From NCBI RefSeq assembly GCF_932526225.1, contig NC_064044.1:9774538-9801049 (forward strand): a DNA stretch of 26,512 nucleotides, given 5' to 3'. Position numbers and translations under genes: made by a program. The DNA is from Nematostella vectensis. Taxonomy: Eukaryota; Cnidaria; Anthozoa; Actiniaria; Edwardsiidae. A model generated the notes under the pieces. It was not told where the DNA came from. It saw only the letters and a list, made by a program, of their open reading frames with translations, and ran no database searches. Positions within the stretch are counted from its first letter, which is position 1, and each line of letters opens with the position of its first letter. Shown here one piece after another: positions 19,001 through 23,141 of this stretch.

Positions 19001-20393
19001 AGATGAGCACTTGCTGTGAGACGTTGGCCATTCTTTTCTAAGAGGGAGCGTAGCTTATCGATTTTCCCAAGTGGGATGCCAGCCTTCAGAAACTCTTCGA
19101 CCACTTCGAGTCGGTAGGCCCGTTGAGATATTGGTAGAGTGCTGTCTTTCTGCGTCATGTCCGCCGCTCTAAAAGCCTCCATAATAGTCTGATCCTTCAA
19201 CTAAGACTTCTTCAGTTTCTCTTTACCATTTCCATGTTTCTTTGAAGCCAAGTGTGTAGTTAGAATACTCTTCTTCGAAGACACTATTTCGCGGCATGCC
19301 AGACAAAACAACTTCCCGTCTTTGATTGTTAGTTCCTCTCGTGGATATTGCTGAATCCGATCATGTATGCTTATGTTCTTTACATCACAGCTCCCACTAG
19401 TTTAGTTTTTTCCACTGATTGATGGCAGAGTACGCTCTCGAGCTATCTCTGCCTTGCTTGGCTGACTTCCAGTATTGCTAGTGAATGACGTCATCTTGGA
19501 ACGAGTCACGAGGAGGACTGACGAGAAGGACCGGGTTCTAGAAGGCAACCGCTGACCTATCAAACATATTCCCCAGCCTCCTCGGCTCCTTTGACGAAAA
19601 TGAATGCAAATTGCGGCTTTGGACGACATATGTGAAGTCAGAGTGTGCTTATTAACGCGAAATTATATAAATAATCAGTCGATAATAAGAAAAAAATGCT
19701 AACAGTGCTTTTTGGGAAAAAATGTAAAAAATGTGCCCGCGGAGCCAAATAATGCCAAAATAAGTGCTAGCACTTTCGGTAAGAGCCTACTGGTATGACG
19801 GGTGCAGTTTTTCTGTTTTTATTTGTTTGATCATTTTGTTTTGAATTTGCCACCCAAAAAGGTCACGTGATCTCTTGGCGCAGGTCCCTATTTGAGAGAC
19901 TAAAATAAGTCATGTAATAAAACAACGTCATTTTCGCTCTAGCGGTAACACATCATGTCTCGATTTTGCTGGCAGCCATTTTAGATATGGAGCCTAGTCC
20001 CTAACGTTTTAGAATATCACAGGTCTCCCGCGCGCTCGCCCAAGGTTCTTTTGAGCCAGAAAGCCAAACATGGCCGAGAGTTTGCAGAATATTGATCGAC
20101 TGGCGTATGATTTATACCAGTGGCTGCTAAGTAACCTATTTGGGTAGTAAATTTTCCATATAACAACAACAAAAAAGCGATATTTAGCATCTATACGAAA
20201 AGGAAGTATTTTCTTCAATTAATTTTAGGAAGCACCATTTGGCTCAATTAACACGCATTCCGTGGGTAGTAAGCGTGTCTCTGATAGAGTTAAAACGCGA
20301 GTACTGATTGGCTAATAGATTACTTACCAATTGTGGCATTTTCGTTCACCCTCAGCGCAAGGTTAGTTGTCGTTATATACGGTATATTATTGC
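847..20393 (-). CDS. Cadherin-superfamily gene, 18 internal exons (partial gene)
   Basis: Cadherins are calcium-dependent adhesion or signalling proteins at the cell surface. Eighteen exons listed separately below join without a stop into 2417 nt: 2 nt of a split codon plus 805 codons. All introns use GT-AG and all phases match. Inter-repeat calcium motifs mark the repeat ends: DDYNDN (residues about 101-106), TDISD (208-212), DVNDN (314-318), NINDN (422-426), DVNDN (527-531), DENDN (631-635) and DVNDN (737-741). This gives seven full EC repeats and a partial eighth. LDRE-type motifs occur in the later repeats. No EGF or laminin-G domain, membrane segment or signal peptide is visible. The 5' end must lie above 20393 and the 3' end below 847, because exon 1 here begins inside a codon and the last ends at a donor. 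The subfamily (Fat-like, Dachsous-like or other) cannot be decided from EC repeats alone. Confidence 0.95.
1084..1537. other. Intron sequence left of the foldback element
   Basis: Part of the 3044-bp intron between exons 17 and 18. I see no coding signature or clear repeat in this stretch. Confidence 0.5.
1556..2160. repeat. Left inverted end: two tandem units
   Basis: Unit 1 starts at 1556 and unit 2 at 1904. Both read GATARGCTATRGAGCCAAG, then a CGGCTTT stretch, a CCATTTT box and a CCGGAAGT box (1634 and 1813 in unit 1, about 2137 in unit 2). The limit of unit 2 is approximate. Confidence 0.7.
2470..3000 (-). pseudogene. Remnant of a CXC (tesmin/TSO1-like) cysteine-rich protein
   Basis: On the minus strand, separate frames give [14 protein letters not shown] (about 2950-2900), then [18 protein letters not shown] (about 2893-2840). 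After a one-base shift they give [20 protein letters not shown]. After a stop, a final segment has the spacing C-x3-C-x3-C-x-C-x6-C-x3-C ([20 protein letters not shown], then SALC, about 2560-2495). That spacing is the CXC-domain pattern. LERF-x-LLLYDRTS followed by a CXC tail recalls a family I remember as abundant in cnidarian genomes; this recall has not been checked. Frames are broken at least twice, so it is not functional. An open 215-codon frame on the opposite strand (2375-3022) is its antisense shadow. Confidence 0.6.
3390..3835. repeat. Right inverted end: two tandem units
   Basis: This is the reverse-complement counterpart of the left end. The outer unit starts at 3835 and the inner one at 3482 (offset 353, against 348 on the left). 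The inner unit keeps GATAAGCTATGGAGCC and a decayed AATGGCCG and CCGAAAGT box. Confidence 0.7.
3850..4127. other. Intron right of the foldback element
   Basis: AT-rich intronic sequence up to the donor of exon 17. No feature recognised. Confidence 0.5.
4128..4352 (-). CDS. Cadherin exon 17 of 18
   Basis: It encodes 75 residues: [40 protein letters not shown], then [20 protein letters not shown] and T. It has DPDAG, the F-x-x-x-x-x-T-G segment and an LDRE motif. Both ends are phase 0. The acceptor is CCTACAG and the donor GTAAGC. Confidence 0.95.
4487..4586 (+). repeat. Dispersed repeat, copy A
   Basis: About 100 bp that reappears inverted at 19968-20066. Shared blocks include GGGCGAGCGCGCGGGAGACC, GTTAGGGACTAGGCTCCATA and ATGGCTGCCAGCAAAATCG. 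It lies in the intron between exons 16 and 17. The family is unknown. Confidence 0.85.
4587..5278. other. Intron between exons 16 and 17, remainder
   Basis: AT-rich. It contains a CT-rich stretch leading into a C23 run (4902-4924). No coding signature. Confidence 0.5.
4902..4924. repeat. Poly-C run (C23)
   Basis: Uninterrupted C run preceded by a CCT-rich tract (4883-4901). Confidence 0.95.
5279..5407 (-). CDS. Cadherin exon 16 of 18
   Basis: It encodes 43 residues: [19 protein letters not shown], then [11 protein letters not shown] and [16 protein letters not shown] followed by a DENDN linker is standard EC architecture. Both ends are phase 0. The acceptor is ACACTAG and the donor GTAACG. 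Confidence 0.94.
5590..6010. repeat. GAT-rich imperfect tandem repeat
   Basis: The intron between exons 15 and 16 holds GAT/GATGAT runs. Three copies of a unit ending AGAATAAATATGGCTGT start at about 5865, 5914 and 5969 (offsets 49 and 55), with a weaker fourth copy near 5595. The flanking part of the intron (5408-5589) shows nothing else. Confidence 0.8.
6024..6140 (-). CDS. Cadherin exon 15 of 18
   Basis: It encodes 39 residues: [20 protein letters not shown] and [19 protein letters not shown], with an exact LDRE motif. Both ends are phase 0. The acceptor is ATTTGTAG and the donor GTAAGT. Confidence 0.94.
6141..6557. other. Intron between exons 14 and 15
   Basis: 417 bp of AT-rich intron. 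No repeat or second gene recognised. Confidence 0.5.
6558..6837 (-). CDS. Cadherin exon 14 of 18
   Basis: The longest exon here (280 nt, 1 nt plus 93 codons). It encodes [52 protein letters not shown] and DSGENGR, covering the end of one EC repeat, the linker and half of the next. The acceptor is TTTCCCAG and the donor GTAAGT. Confidence 0.95.
6838..7231. other. Intron between exons 13 and 14
   Basis: 394 bp. A short ACTAGGCTC match to the dispersed repeat occurs at about 7014, and a G-rich stretch at 7193-7220. Nothing else seen. Confidence 0.5.
7232..7299 (-). CDS. Cadherin exon 13 of 18
   Basis: A short exon (68 nt) encoding [20 protein letters not shown] plus AA and two bases (TA) that complete a Tyr codon with C of the next exon. 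ATDADLG is the DxD calcium motif. The acceptor is ATTTGCAG and the donor GTAAGT. Confidence 0.92.
7803..8598. mobile_element. Mutator-like non-autonomous element (81-bp TIRs, 9-bp TSD)
   Basis: Terminal inverted repeats at 7803-7883 and 8518-8598 start TTCCCTGCTAGCAGAGGCCT and agree at about 75 of 81 positions. They are flanked by a perfect 9-bp direct duplication TGCTGAAGT (7794-7802 and 8599-8607). Long TIRs with a 9-bp duplication are typical of the Mutator superfamily. No transposase is present, so it was moved in trans. It splits the Crypton-like ORF, which reads on in frame once the element and one TSD copy are removed. Confidence 0.9.
8126..8410 (-). CDS. 94-codon ORF inside the Mutator-like element
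   Basis: It opens at ATG 8410 ([15 protein letters not shown]), has a Ser/Lys/Gln-rich first half, then [19 protein letters not shown] and [16 protein letters not shown], and stops at 8126. Composition looks protein-like and no stop interrupts it, but I recognise no family. The region upstream on the same strand has TGCGCATGCGTGAGC at about 8489-8503, an NRF1-like palindrome. It could be a captured host exon or a chance ORF. Confidence 0.3.
   Translation of the reverse strand: MNQTPVSSPLQKNKQTTVQFQSPKTSLKKSNSKHSKDEFYLVCGINSKTSRQAIFFNVNIAQLDSKKMLQNFLVNLDQLILEEYTKAVNGRLTR
9031..9140. repeat. Long hairpin-forming inverted repeat
   Basis: The left arm 9031-9068 and right arm 9102-9140 pair almost perfectly over GGGCGTAAATATGTTTTGGG and GTTGATGTTC, around a 33-base loop. 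It sits 5 bp beyond the right end of the Crypton-containing element. It looks like a small foldback MITE or a terminal hairpin. Confidence 0.85.
9404..9568 (-). CDS. Cadherin exon 12 of 18
   Basis: It encodes 55 residues including [20 protein letters not shown] and [18 protein letters not shown] replaces DxNDN at the linker. Both ends are phase 0. The acceptor is TCAAAAG and the donor GTAAGT. Confidence 0.94.
9569..10231. other. Intron between exons 11 and 12
   Basis: 663 bp, AT-rich, with a CCACCA-rich patch (9896-9920) and a 24-bp perfect palindrome listed separately. No coding signature. Confidence 0.5.
9956..9979. repeat. Perfect 24-bp palindrome
   Basis: ACAAAGCAGATA followed by its exact reverse complement. 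It may be chance, a cruciform or a symmetrical protein-binding site. Confidence 0.8.
10232..10363 (-). CDS. Cadherin exon 11 of 18
   Basis: It encodes 44 residues: [20 protein letters not shown] then [13 protein letters not shown] is the LDxE signature. Both ends are phase 0. The acceptor is CCTTGCAG and the donor GTAAGT. Confidence 0.95.
10364..10826. other. Intron between exons 10 and 11
   Basis: 463 bp of AT-rich intron with nothing recognised. Confidence 0.5.
10827..11009 (-). CDS. Cadherin exon 10 of 18
   Basis: It encodes 61 residues with [11 protein letters not shown] and a following [13 protein letters not shown], so it spans the linker and the first strands of the next EC repeat. 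Both ends are phase 0. The donor is GTGAGG and the acceptor ATTATCAG. Confidence 0.95.
11010..11664. other. Intron between exons 9 and 10
   Basis: 655 bp. Apart from the short dispersed repeat at 11590-11632 I see no gene or tandem repeat. Confidence 0.5.
11590..11632 (+). repeat. Short dispersed repeat, copy A
   Basis: GAATTTGCCACCCAAAAAG, then CACG-GAT-TCTTGG-GCA-GTC. It recurs in the same orientation at 19843-19886. Probably an old transposon fragment. Confidence 0.7.
11665..11768 (-). CDS. Cadherin exon 9 of 18
   Basis: It begins with GT that completes a Gly codon with the preceding exon, then encodes 34 residues including [20 protein letters not shown] and FRITVK. This is the F-x-I-N-x-x-T-G-x-I signature of EC repeats. 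The acceptor is TTTTAG and the donor GTAGAT. Confidence 0.93.
11769..12193. other. Intron between exons 8 and 9 with poly-C
   Basis: 425 bp. It contains a C21 run at 12135-12155 and three loosely similar CGACCAAC/ATCTCTTAGGGT stretches (about 11957-12100). No gene. Confidence 0.6.
12135..12155. repeat. Poly-C run (C21)
   Basis: Uninterrupted C run about 40 bp from the donor of exon 8. Confidence 0.95.
12194..12272 (-). CDS. Cadherin exon 8 of 18
   Basis: It encodes 26 residues, [20 protein letters not shown] then LYEIIS, plus one G of a split codon. ARDGDVG matches the usual DxDxG calcium segment. The acceptor is TTTCAG and the donor GTACGA. Confidence 0.92.
12333..12706. repeat. Compound microsatellite (ACTC)n-(ATCC)n-(ATTC)n
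   Basis: ACTC repeats at 12333-12531 (with an interrupted CGCT/TGCT patch about 12431-12470), ATCC at 12532-12626 and ATTC at 12627-12706 with ATTCG variants. Open frames of 134 and 168 codons here are products of the repeat. It lies in the 777-bp intron between exons 7 and 8. Confidence 0.97.
12960..13028 (-). repeat. Dispersed C-run repeat, copy A (inverted)
   Basis: The reverse complement reads G-run, GCACGATACAGAAAC, a variable stretch, then TGGGGGCACAGCCACGC and ACTA. It matches 20511-20588 on the plus strand. It lies only about 25 bp beyond the donor of exon 7. Confidence 0.65.
13050..13175 (-). CDS. Cadherin exon 7 of 18
   Basis: It encodes 42 residues, including [17 protein letters not shown] and [11 protein letters not shown]. 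The linker reads TDISDMPP instead of DxNDNxP, so this inter-repeat calcium site is atypical. The acceptor TTCTAG lies directly against an 18-bp minisatellite. The donor is GTAAGC. Confidence 0.93.
13176..13870. repeat. 18-bp minisatellite against a splice acceptor
   Basis: About 35-40 copies of a 17-19 bp unit ACATTACGACAGGCAACG, with variants GGCGACG, GCCAAACG and GGCAAGG. It starts within a few bases of the exon 7 acceptor. On the transcript strand the unit reads TGTCGTAATGTCGTTGCC. Several short open frames of [10 protein letters not shown] type are repeat artefacts. Confidence 0.95.
13871..14310. other. Intron between exons 6 and 7, remainder
   Basis: Decayed CGAC-rich sequence continues to about 14050. 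A G20 run is at 14239-14258. No gene. Confidence 0.6.
14239..14258. repeat. Poly-G run (G20)
   Basis: The same kind of run as the C runs, in the opposite orientation, 53 bp from the donor of exon 6. Confidence 0.95.
14311..14412 (-). CDS. Cadherin exon 6 of 18
   Basis: It encodes 34 residues: [20 protein letters not shown] then [13 protein letters not shown]. The LDFE motif is the cadherin LDxE signature. Both ends are phase 0. The acceptor is TTTGCAG and the donor GTAAGG. Confidence 0.93.
14641..14813. repeat. Polypurine tract (GA-rich, about 170 bp)
   Basis: Almost pure G/A on the plus strand, built of AGAGAAAGGG-like words. The transcript strand is therefore a long polypyrimidine stretch, 230-400 bp upstream of the exon 6 acceptor. 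Open frames in it on both strands are composition artefacts. Confidence 0.95.
14925..15190. repeat. Degenerate tandem repeat, about 60 bp unit
   Basis: Four or five diverged copies of a unit with GATA-C-GTCACGCTAGTAAA, then CGTGNCATT and a short spacer (CTGATACTGTCACGC, CTGATATGGTCACGC, CCGATACTTTCACGC, then weaker copies). It lies in the intron between exons 5 and 6. Confidence 0.7.
15303..15407 (-). CDS. Cadherin exon 5 of 18
   Basis: It encodes 35 residues including [20 protein letters not shown], the typical D-A-D-S-G calcium segment of an EC repeat. Both ends are phase 0. The acceptor is TTCCCAG and the donor GTAGGA. Confidence 0.93.
15408..16251. other. Intron between exons 4 and 5
   Basis: 844 bp. 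Contains a GA-rich/G-rich patch (15578-15595) and the 36-bp triplicate repeat. No gene seen. Confidence 0.55.
15766..15873. repeat. Three tandem copies of a 36-bp unit
   Basis: Units start at 15766, 15802 and 15838. Each has ATCC-AATTG-GTGACAAC followed by GTTGTCTCGAA, so every unit carries a GACAAC/GTTGTC inverted repeat able to form a small stem. Confidence 0.92.
16252..16341 (-). CDS. Cadherin exon 4 of 18
   Basis: It encodes 30 residues including [15 protein letters not shown], a clear calcium-binding inter-repeat linker in which DYNDN replaces the usual DxNDN. Both ends are phase 0. The acceptor is TTTCTAG and the donor GTAGGA. Confidence 0.95.
16480..16548 (-). CDS. Cadherin exon 3 of 18
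   Basis: It encodes 23 residues, [20 protein letters not shown] at the end, in phase 0 on both sides. The acceptor is TTGACAG and the donor GTAAGC. This is the F-strand region of the first EC repeat, and continues directly into the next exon. Confidence 0.9.
16726..16743. repeat. Poly-C run (C18)
   Basis: It follows a CCT/ACC-rich patch, in the intron between exons 2 and 3, 67 bp from the donor of exon 2. Confidence 0.95.
16810..16949 (-). CDS. Cadherin exon 2 of 18
   Basis: It encodes residues 22-68 of the joined protein: [21 protein letters not shown] and [14 protein letters not shown]. The acceptor is ATTTCAG before GTACT and the donor is GAG before GTAAGG. The intron between exons 1 and 2 (3378 bp) holds the hAT transposon. 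VNRE stands where LDRE is usual. Confidence 0.9.
16950..17366. other. Intron between exons 1 and 2, left part
   Basis: AT-rich intron left of the hAT insertion; nothing recognised. Confidence 0.5.
17375..19789 (-). mobile_element. hAT-superfamily DNA transposon (2415 bp, 8-bp TSD)
   Basis: A perfect 8-bp duplication CTGGTATG flanks it at 17367-17374 and 19790-19797. The element begins TAGGCT and ends AGCCTA. The inverted ends are very short, but both subterminal regions are rich in GTGCTA/AATGCT words (17385-17480 and 19690-19775), as expected for hAT transposase-binding repeats. It carries one transposase on the minus strand, the same direction as the cadherin gene. An 8-bp duplication plus a hAT transposase makes the family secure. 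Confidence 0.95.
17628..19494 (-). pseudogene. hAT transposase, inactivated
   Basis: The enzyme would cut and paste the surrounding element. It reads from a likely ATG at 19494 ([14 protein letters not shown]). An in-frame TAA at 19402-19404 is followed by a BED-type zinc finger (FCLAC, about 30 residues, then HLASKKH) at about 19310-19230. An in-frame TAG at about 19201 is followed by [15 protein letters not shown] frameshift near 18946-18955 leads into the catalytic core. The core has [13 protein letters not shown] (first Asp), an IRDGASVN block with the second Asp, [13 protein letters not shown] and the C-terminal dimerisation region with [16 protein letters not shown] (catalytic Glu and the hAT signature). 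All three catalytic acidic positions appear kept, but the two stops and one shift rule out full-length protein. Confidence 0.92.
19843..19886 (+). repeat. Short dispersed repeat, copy B
   Basis: Same-orientation counterpart of 11590-11632. It starts 46 bp to the right of the hAT target duplication. Confidence 0.7.
19968..20066 (-). repeat. Dispersed repeat, copy B
   Basis: Reverse-complement counterpart of 4487-4586, about 90% alike over the GGGCGAGCGCGCGGGAGACC to GCCAGCAAAATCG span. Similarity stops at AAAATCG in both copies, suggesting a true element end there. Confidence 0.85.
20328..20393 (-). CDS. Cadherin exon 1 of 18 in window
   Basis: The transcript-strand acceptor is AACCAG before GCAAT and the donor is G before GTAAGT. 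It begins with 2 nt of a split codon, encodes 21 residues starting NNIPYI and including LRVNENATI, then leaves one G that completes Gly with GT of the next exon. NNIPY plus VNENAT is the usual start of an EC repeat. The exon just upstream was not found in this window. Confidence 0.85.
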
Positions 20394-20510
20394 CTGGTTA
20401 AAAAAGAAAACAAATATTAAGTTCGAATACAAAAACAACATCATTTTGCGACTTGCTTTACATCTTTGTTTACTGTTTGCTTTACAGAACCGTTACAGGG
20501 GCACCGTTGT

Positions 20511-20588
20511 GGGGGGGGGGGGGGGGGGGGGGGCACAATACAGAAATATTTAAAAAAAATTTGGGGGACACAGCCACGCCCCTACTGG
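20511..20588 (+). repeat. Dispersed C/G-run repeat, copy B
   Basis: A G23 run followed by GCACAATACAGAAATATT, then TTGGGGGACACAGCCACGCC and CCTACT. Inverted counterpart at 12960-13028. The homopolymer run is part of the repeated unit. Confidence 0.65.
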
Positions 20589-20680
20589 ATTTTTAAAATA
20601 TCGTGGGGAGGCAAATGCCCTGAGTGAACACCCCGTGCTACGGGCCTGCTTTAGGAACGGACCATTAGATTTGATATTTT

Positions 20681-20952
20681 AAAAAACGGGCAAGGAAAGA
20701 CGAAAAAATCGCCACATACTTCGGGAGAAAATCCAGCTGCAAAATTCTCAAAAACAAAATCGAGCCCCAGTCAAATGTCAATATCATACATCCCCCCCCC
20801 CCCCCCCCCGAAAAAAAAACGGGCAAGCAAAGACGAAAAAATCGCCACATATTTCGGGAGAAAATCAAGCTGCAAAATTCTCAAAAAAAAAAAAAAATCG
20901 AACAATTAGCCACTCACCCCCACCCCCATCAATTGTCAAATATCATACATCT
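20681..20952. repeat. Tandem duplication, about 130-150 bp unit
   Basis: The copies start at about 20681 and 20814 and share AAACGGGCAAG-AAAGACGAA, TTCGGGAGAAAATC, GCTGCAAAATTCTC and TATCATACATC. The second has extra A and CCACCC sequence. A C18 run (20792-20809) separates them. Confidence 0.85.
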
Positions 20953-21312
20953 ATTTTTTTCTGTACCAAGAAAAAGGGGGAAGCACTTGAATCTTGCTTG
21001 AGAAAATCTCCCGCGCTTTTTCCTATGTAGTTTTCAAGTTACCTAATCCCAGTTTGTTCTAAGATAAACTTATTTTAGTGGATAATGTCGAAAGTGCCTT
21101 CCAGTCGCTTGATTGGCGACACAAAAATGCCGCCCCCCCCCCCCCCCCCCCGCCCCCCGTCTTCTCCCACCATTGAAGACCTTAAGATTTTCGACGGCAG
21201 AGAGTCTACGACGGCAGGTAGTCTATGTAGGCGCACAAATAAGATTTCAGCGCGCTTTAACCCCTTTTACTTTTAGCTGGCGGAGAAATACAACTTGTAC
21301 GCTGGAAATACA
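20953..21312. other. Sequence upstream of the first cadherin exon, up to the gap
   Basis: AT-rich with a C19 run (21133-21151). I searched for another cadherin exon ending with a single base before a GT donor and saw none. Confidence 0.5.
21133..21151. repeat. Poly-C run (C19)
   Basis: Uninterrupted C run 160 bp left of the assembly gap. Confidence 0.95.
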
Positions 21313-21512
21313 NNNNNNNNNNNNNNNNNNNNNNNNNNNNNNNNNNNNNNNNNNNNNNNNNNNNNNNNNNNNNNNNNNNNNNNNNNNNNNNNNNNNNNNN
21401 NNNNNNNNNNNNNNNNNNNNNNNNNNNNNNNNNNNNNNNNNNNNNNNNNNNNNNNNNNNNNNNNNNNNNNNNNNNNNNNNNNNNNNNNNNNNNNNNNNNN
21501 NNNNNNNNNNNN
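21313..21512. other. Assembly gap (200 N)
   Basis: Exactly 200 N, probably a placeholder length. Base composition changes across it, from AT-rich intronic sequence to a GC-rich island, so linkage across the gap is not proved by sequence. Confidence 0.98.
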
Positions 21513-21816
21513 GCAGGCTACGCCCAGTGAAGAGCTCATTATAGCGCGAATCAAGCGATATGCTATAGACGACAGGCAAAAGGGGCGCACAAGGTACACT
21601 TGATCGCACCACGTTCTGACGGTAGACCACGTACTCGGCATGATTGCTGACGCGGAAAAGAAGTGCACGCTCTGTGGCACTCAGCTTCTGCTTCAGGGGT
21701 ACACCAAGAGTCATCCCCAATGCTTCAGTATCGACCGGCTGGACGACAGGCAGGGTCACTACAAGTGGAATGTCACACTCACGTGCCTTAACTGCAATAG
21801 AAGGCACAAGCGCTGA
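21513..21816 (+). pseudogene. HNH endonuclease-like ORF, start lost in the gap
   Basis: One plus-strand frame runs out of the gap as EELIIARIKRYAIDDRQKGR, meets a TGA at 21601-21603, and resumes as SHHVLTVDHVLGMIADAEKK. It ends with CTLCG (21664-21678), SIDRLDD (21727-21747), GHYKWNVTLTC and CLNCNRRHKR before the stop at 21814. C-x2-C, then a D-R-x-D block, N-V and a C-x2-C-N close is the zinc-ribbon HNH nuclease pattern common in phages and giant viruses. The single internal stop means it is either inactive, read through, or affected by an assembly error. The protein would be about 100 residues plus whatever lies in the gap. Confidence 0.65.
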
Positions 21817-21912
21817 TCACGCTAGCGCGACGCTACGCAACTGCGAACGCGTGAAGCCGTGCTTAGAGTACGTCGTGTAATACAACACTAGCTGTCCGGC
21901 TCAATAACCCTC

Positions 21913-22652
21913 TTAAGTATTTGGTATGCCTTGCGTGTCCACCACGGGTCCGTCGCTCGCCGTCGGCCCTTGTCCTGGGGGTCTTCCTCGTTTACGGCGA
22001 TGTGCACCTCCGTTCCGACCTCTAAGGGGGGGCTTTTCGGCTTTGAGAGACACGTGCCTCAGCTTTATGGCGTCTTTAGGCGCAAAGCCAGTCATGCGAG
22101 TCTTCGCTGCGTTTATGTCCGAGATGACGATTGGCGAAGCGGTAACCCACTCGCGGTTTGTTTCGCCGGATCCAAGCTCCTTCGAGTACTGCGCACGAAA
22201 TAGGCGCTGTGCCAGCCAGCGATGGAAAGACTCGGCGAAAGCTTGGCTCCTGTGGTGCCCTGGCTCAGCCCGTCGGACCTCCACCCCGTGGTCTGTTGGG
22301 AGCTTTGTGGTAGCACCCTTGAACTCCGTGCCGTCATCAACCATGAGGACTTTAGGCCATGTGAGAGGTCATACTGCATAGATGTCAGCGAGTTCGCGGG
22401 CGACGACGGCCGCGCTCTTAGTCCTCAGTGGGCGGGCGGCTTTATATCGTGCAGCAACGTCAACGACAGTCAGGGCTGTGTGTAGCCCCCGACGGGCTGC
22501 GAGCTTACCCACTTGCGCACCCGATCTATGGAGGCTGAGCCCTTGGGAAGTTTGGCATGCAGAGCGGTCACTCCCTGGAAGCCACCTCTGGCGTAGTATA
22601 TAGGACGAAGGAACGCATCGAGTTCTTCGTCGGACATGCGCTTCGCCGCCAT
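21913..22652 (-). pseudogene. DDE (rve-type) integrase, broken, first catalytic Asp region missing
   Basis: From ATG 22652 it encodes MAAKRMSDEELDAFLRPIYY and GGFQGVTALHAKL, resembling the N-terminal region of integrases from Polinton-like and related large elements. That frame stops at 22470. A frame one base off then gives LTVVDVAARYK (from 22473), a TGA at 22369-22371, then MVDDGTEFKG with the second catalytic Asp and HHRSQAFAESFHRWLAQRLF with the catalytic Glu. It ends with a basic tail and stops at 21913. In this family a W/HQAD-type segment with the first catalytic Asp normally lies between the N-terminal region and TVVDV; here the two abut, so roughly 40 residues appear deleted. It is convergent with the HNH frame. 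The element class is uncertain. Confidence 0.7.
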
Positions 22653-22699
22653 TACGTGTCGGTAATGTACTGCAACAGGTGTATCAGTCTCCAACAGGC

Positions 22700-23141
22700 G
22701 GTTGCCGTCTGCTCGGGTAGTGCCGAGGCGGTCTTTCGGAGGTCGGTAGGCCCTCGGAGAAGGACATTGGCGAATCTCTTAACGCACTCCCTCTCTGCGC
22801 GCCACAACTCGAGGCTTCGGTTAGCAATGCCACCAAAGCTACATAACCCACCCATCGACGACACCTTCAGTGTCATCGACGAAACCTTCGGTGTCACTCG
22901 CTTAGCAGCTTCTGCTACCTCGTGCATAGCACTCCACAACTGGTCTGCAACCATCTTATACGTATACGTATACGTACACTCGCAGTATGGAAAAAGGCCG
23001 CCTAGATGCAGCAAAGCTGCATCTCAGCAAGCGGCTGGCTGTGTAGCCGATGGCGAGAGCGCCGGCGCCAATGTACGCCAACTCGGCGTTTTTCTGCGTT
23101 TTGCTGGGGATGTAGTAGTCGGACAGCCCAGGAGCCCGCAT
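22700..23141 (-). other. Possible coding remnants upstream of the integrase
   Basis: Same strand as the integrase. One frame from ATG 23141 reads MRAPGLSDYYIPSKTQKNAE then LAYIGAGALAIGYTASRLL, with a short hydrophobic segment, and degrades into a TACGTA repeat (about 22956-22975). Another frame has AKRVTPKVSSMTLKVSS, SFGGIANRSLELWRAEREC and VKRFANVLLRG. The high GC content matches the integrase region. I recognise neither frame. Opposite-strand open frames here are likely shadows. Confidence 0.3.

Larger units (their letters stand above)
19798..20327. other. Intron between exons 1 and 2, right part
   Basis: It holds the second copies of two dispersed repeats (listed separately) and is otherwise AT-rich with no gene. 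Confidence 0.55.
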
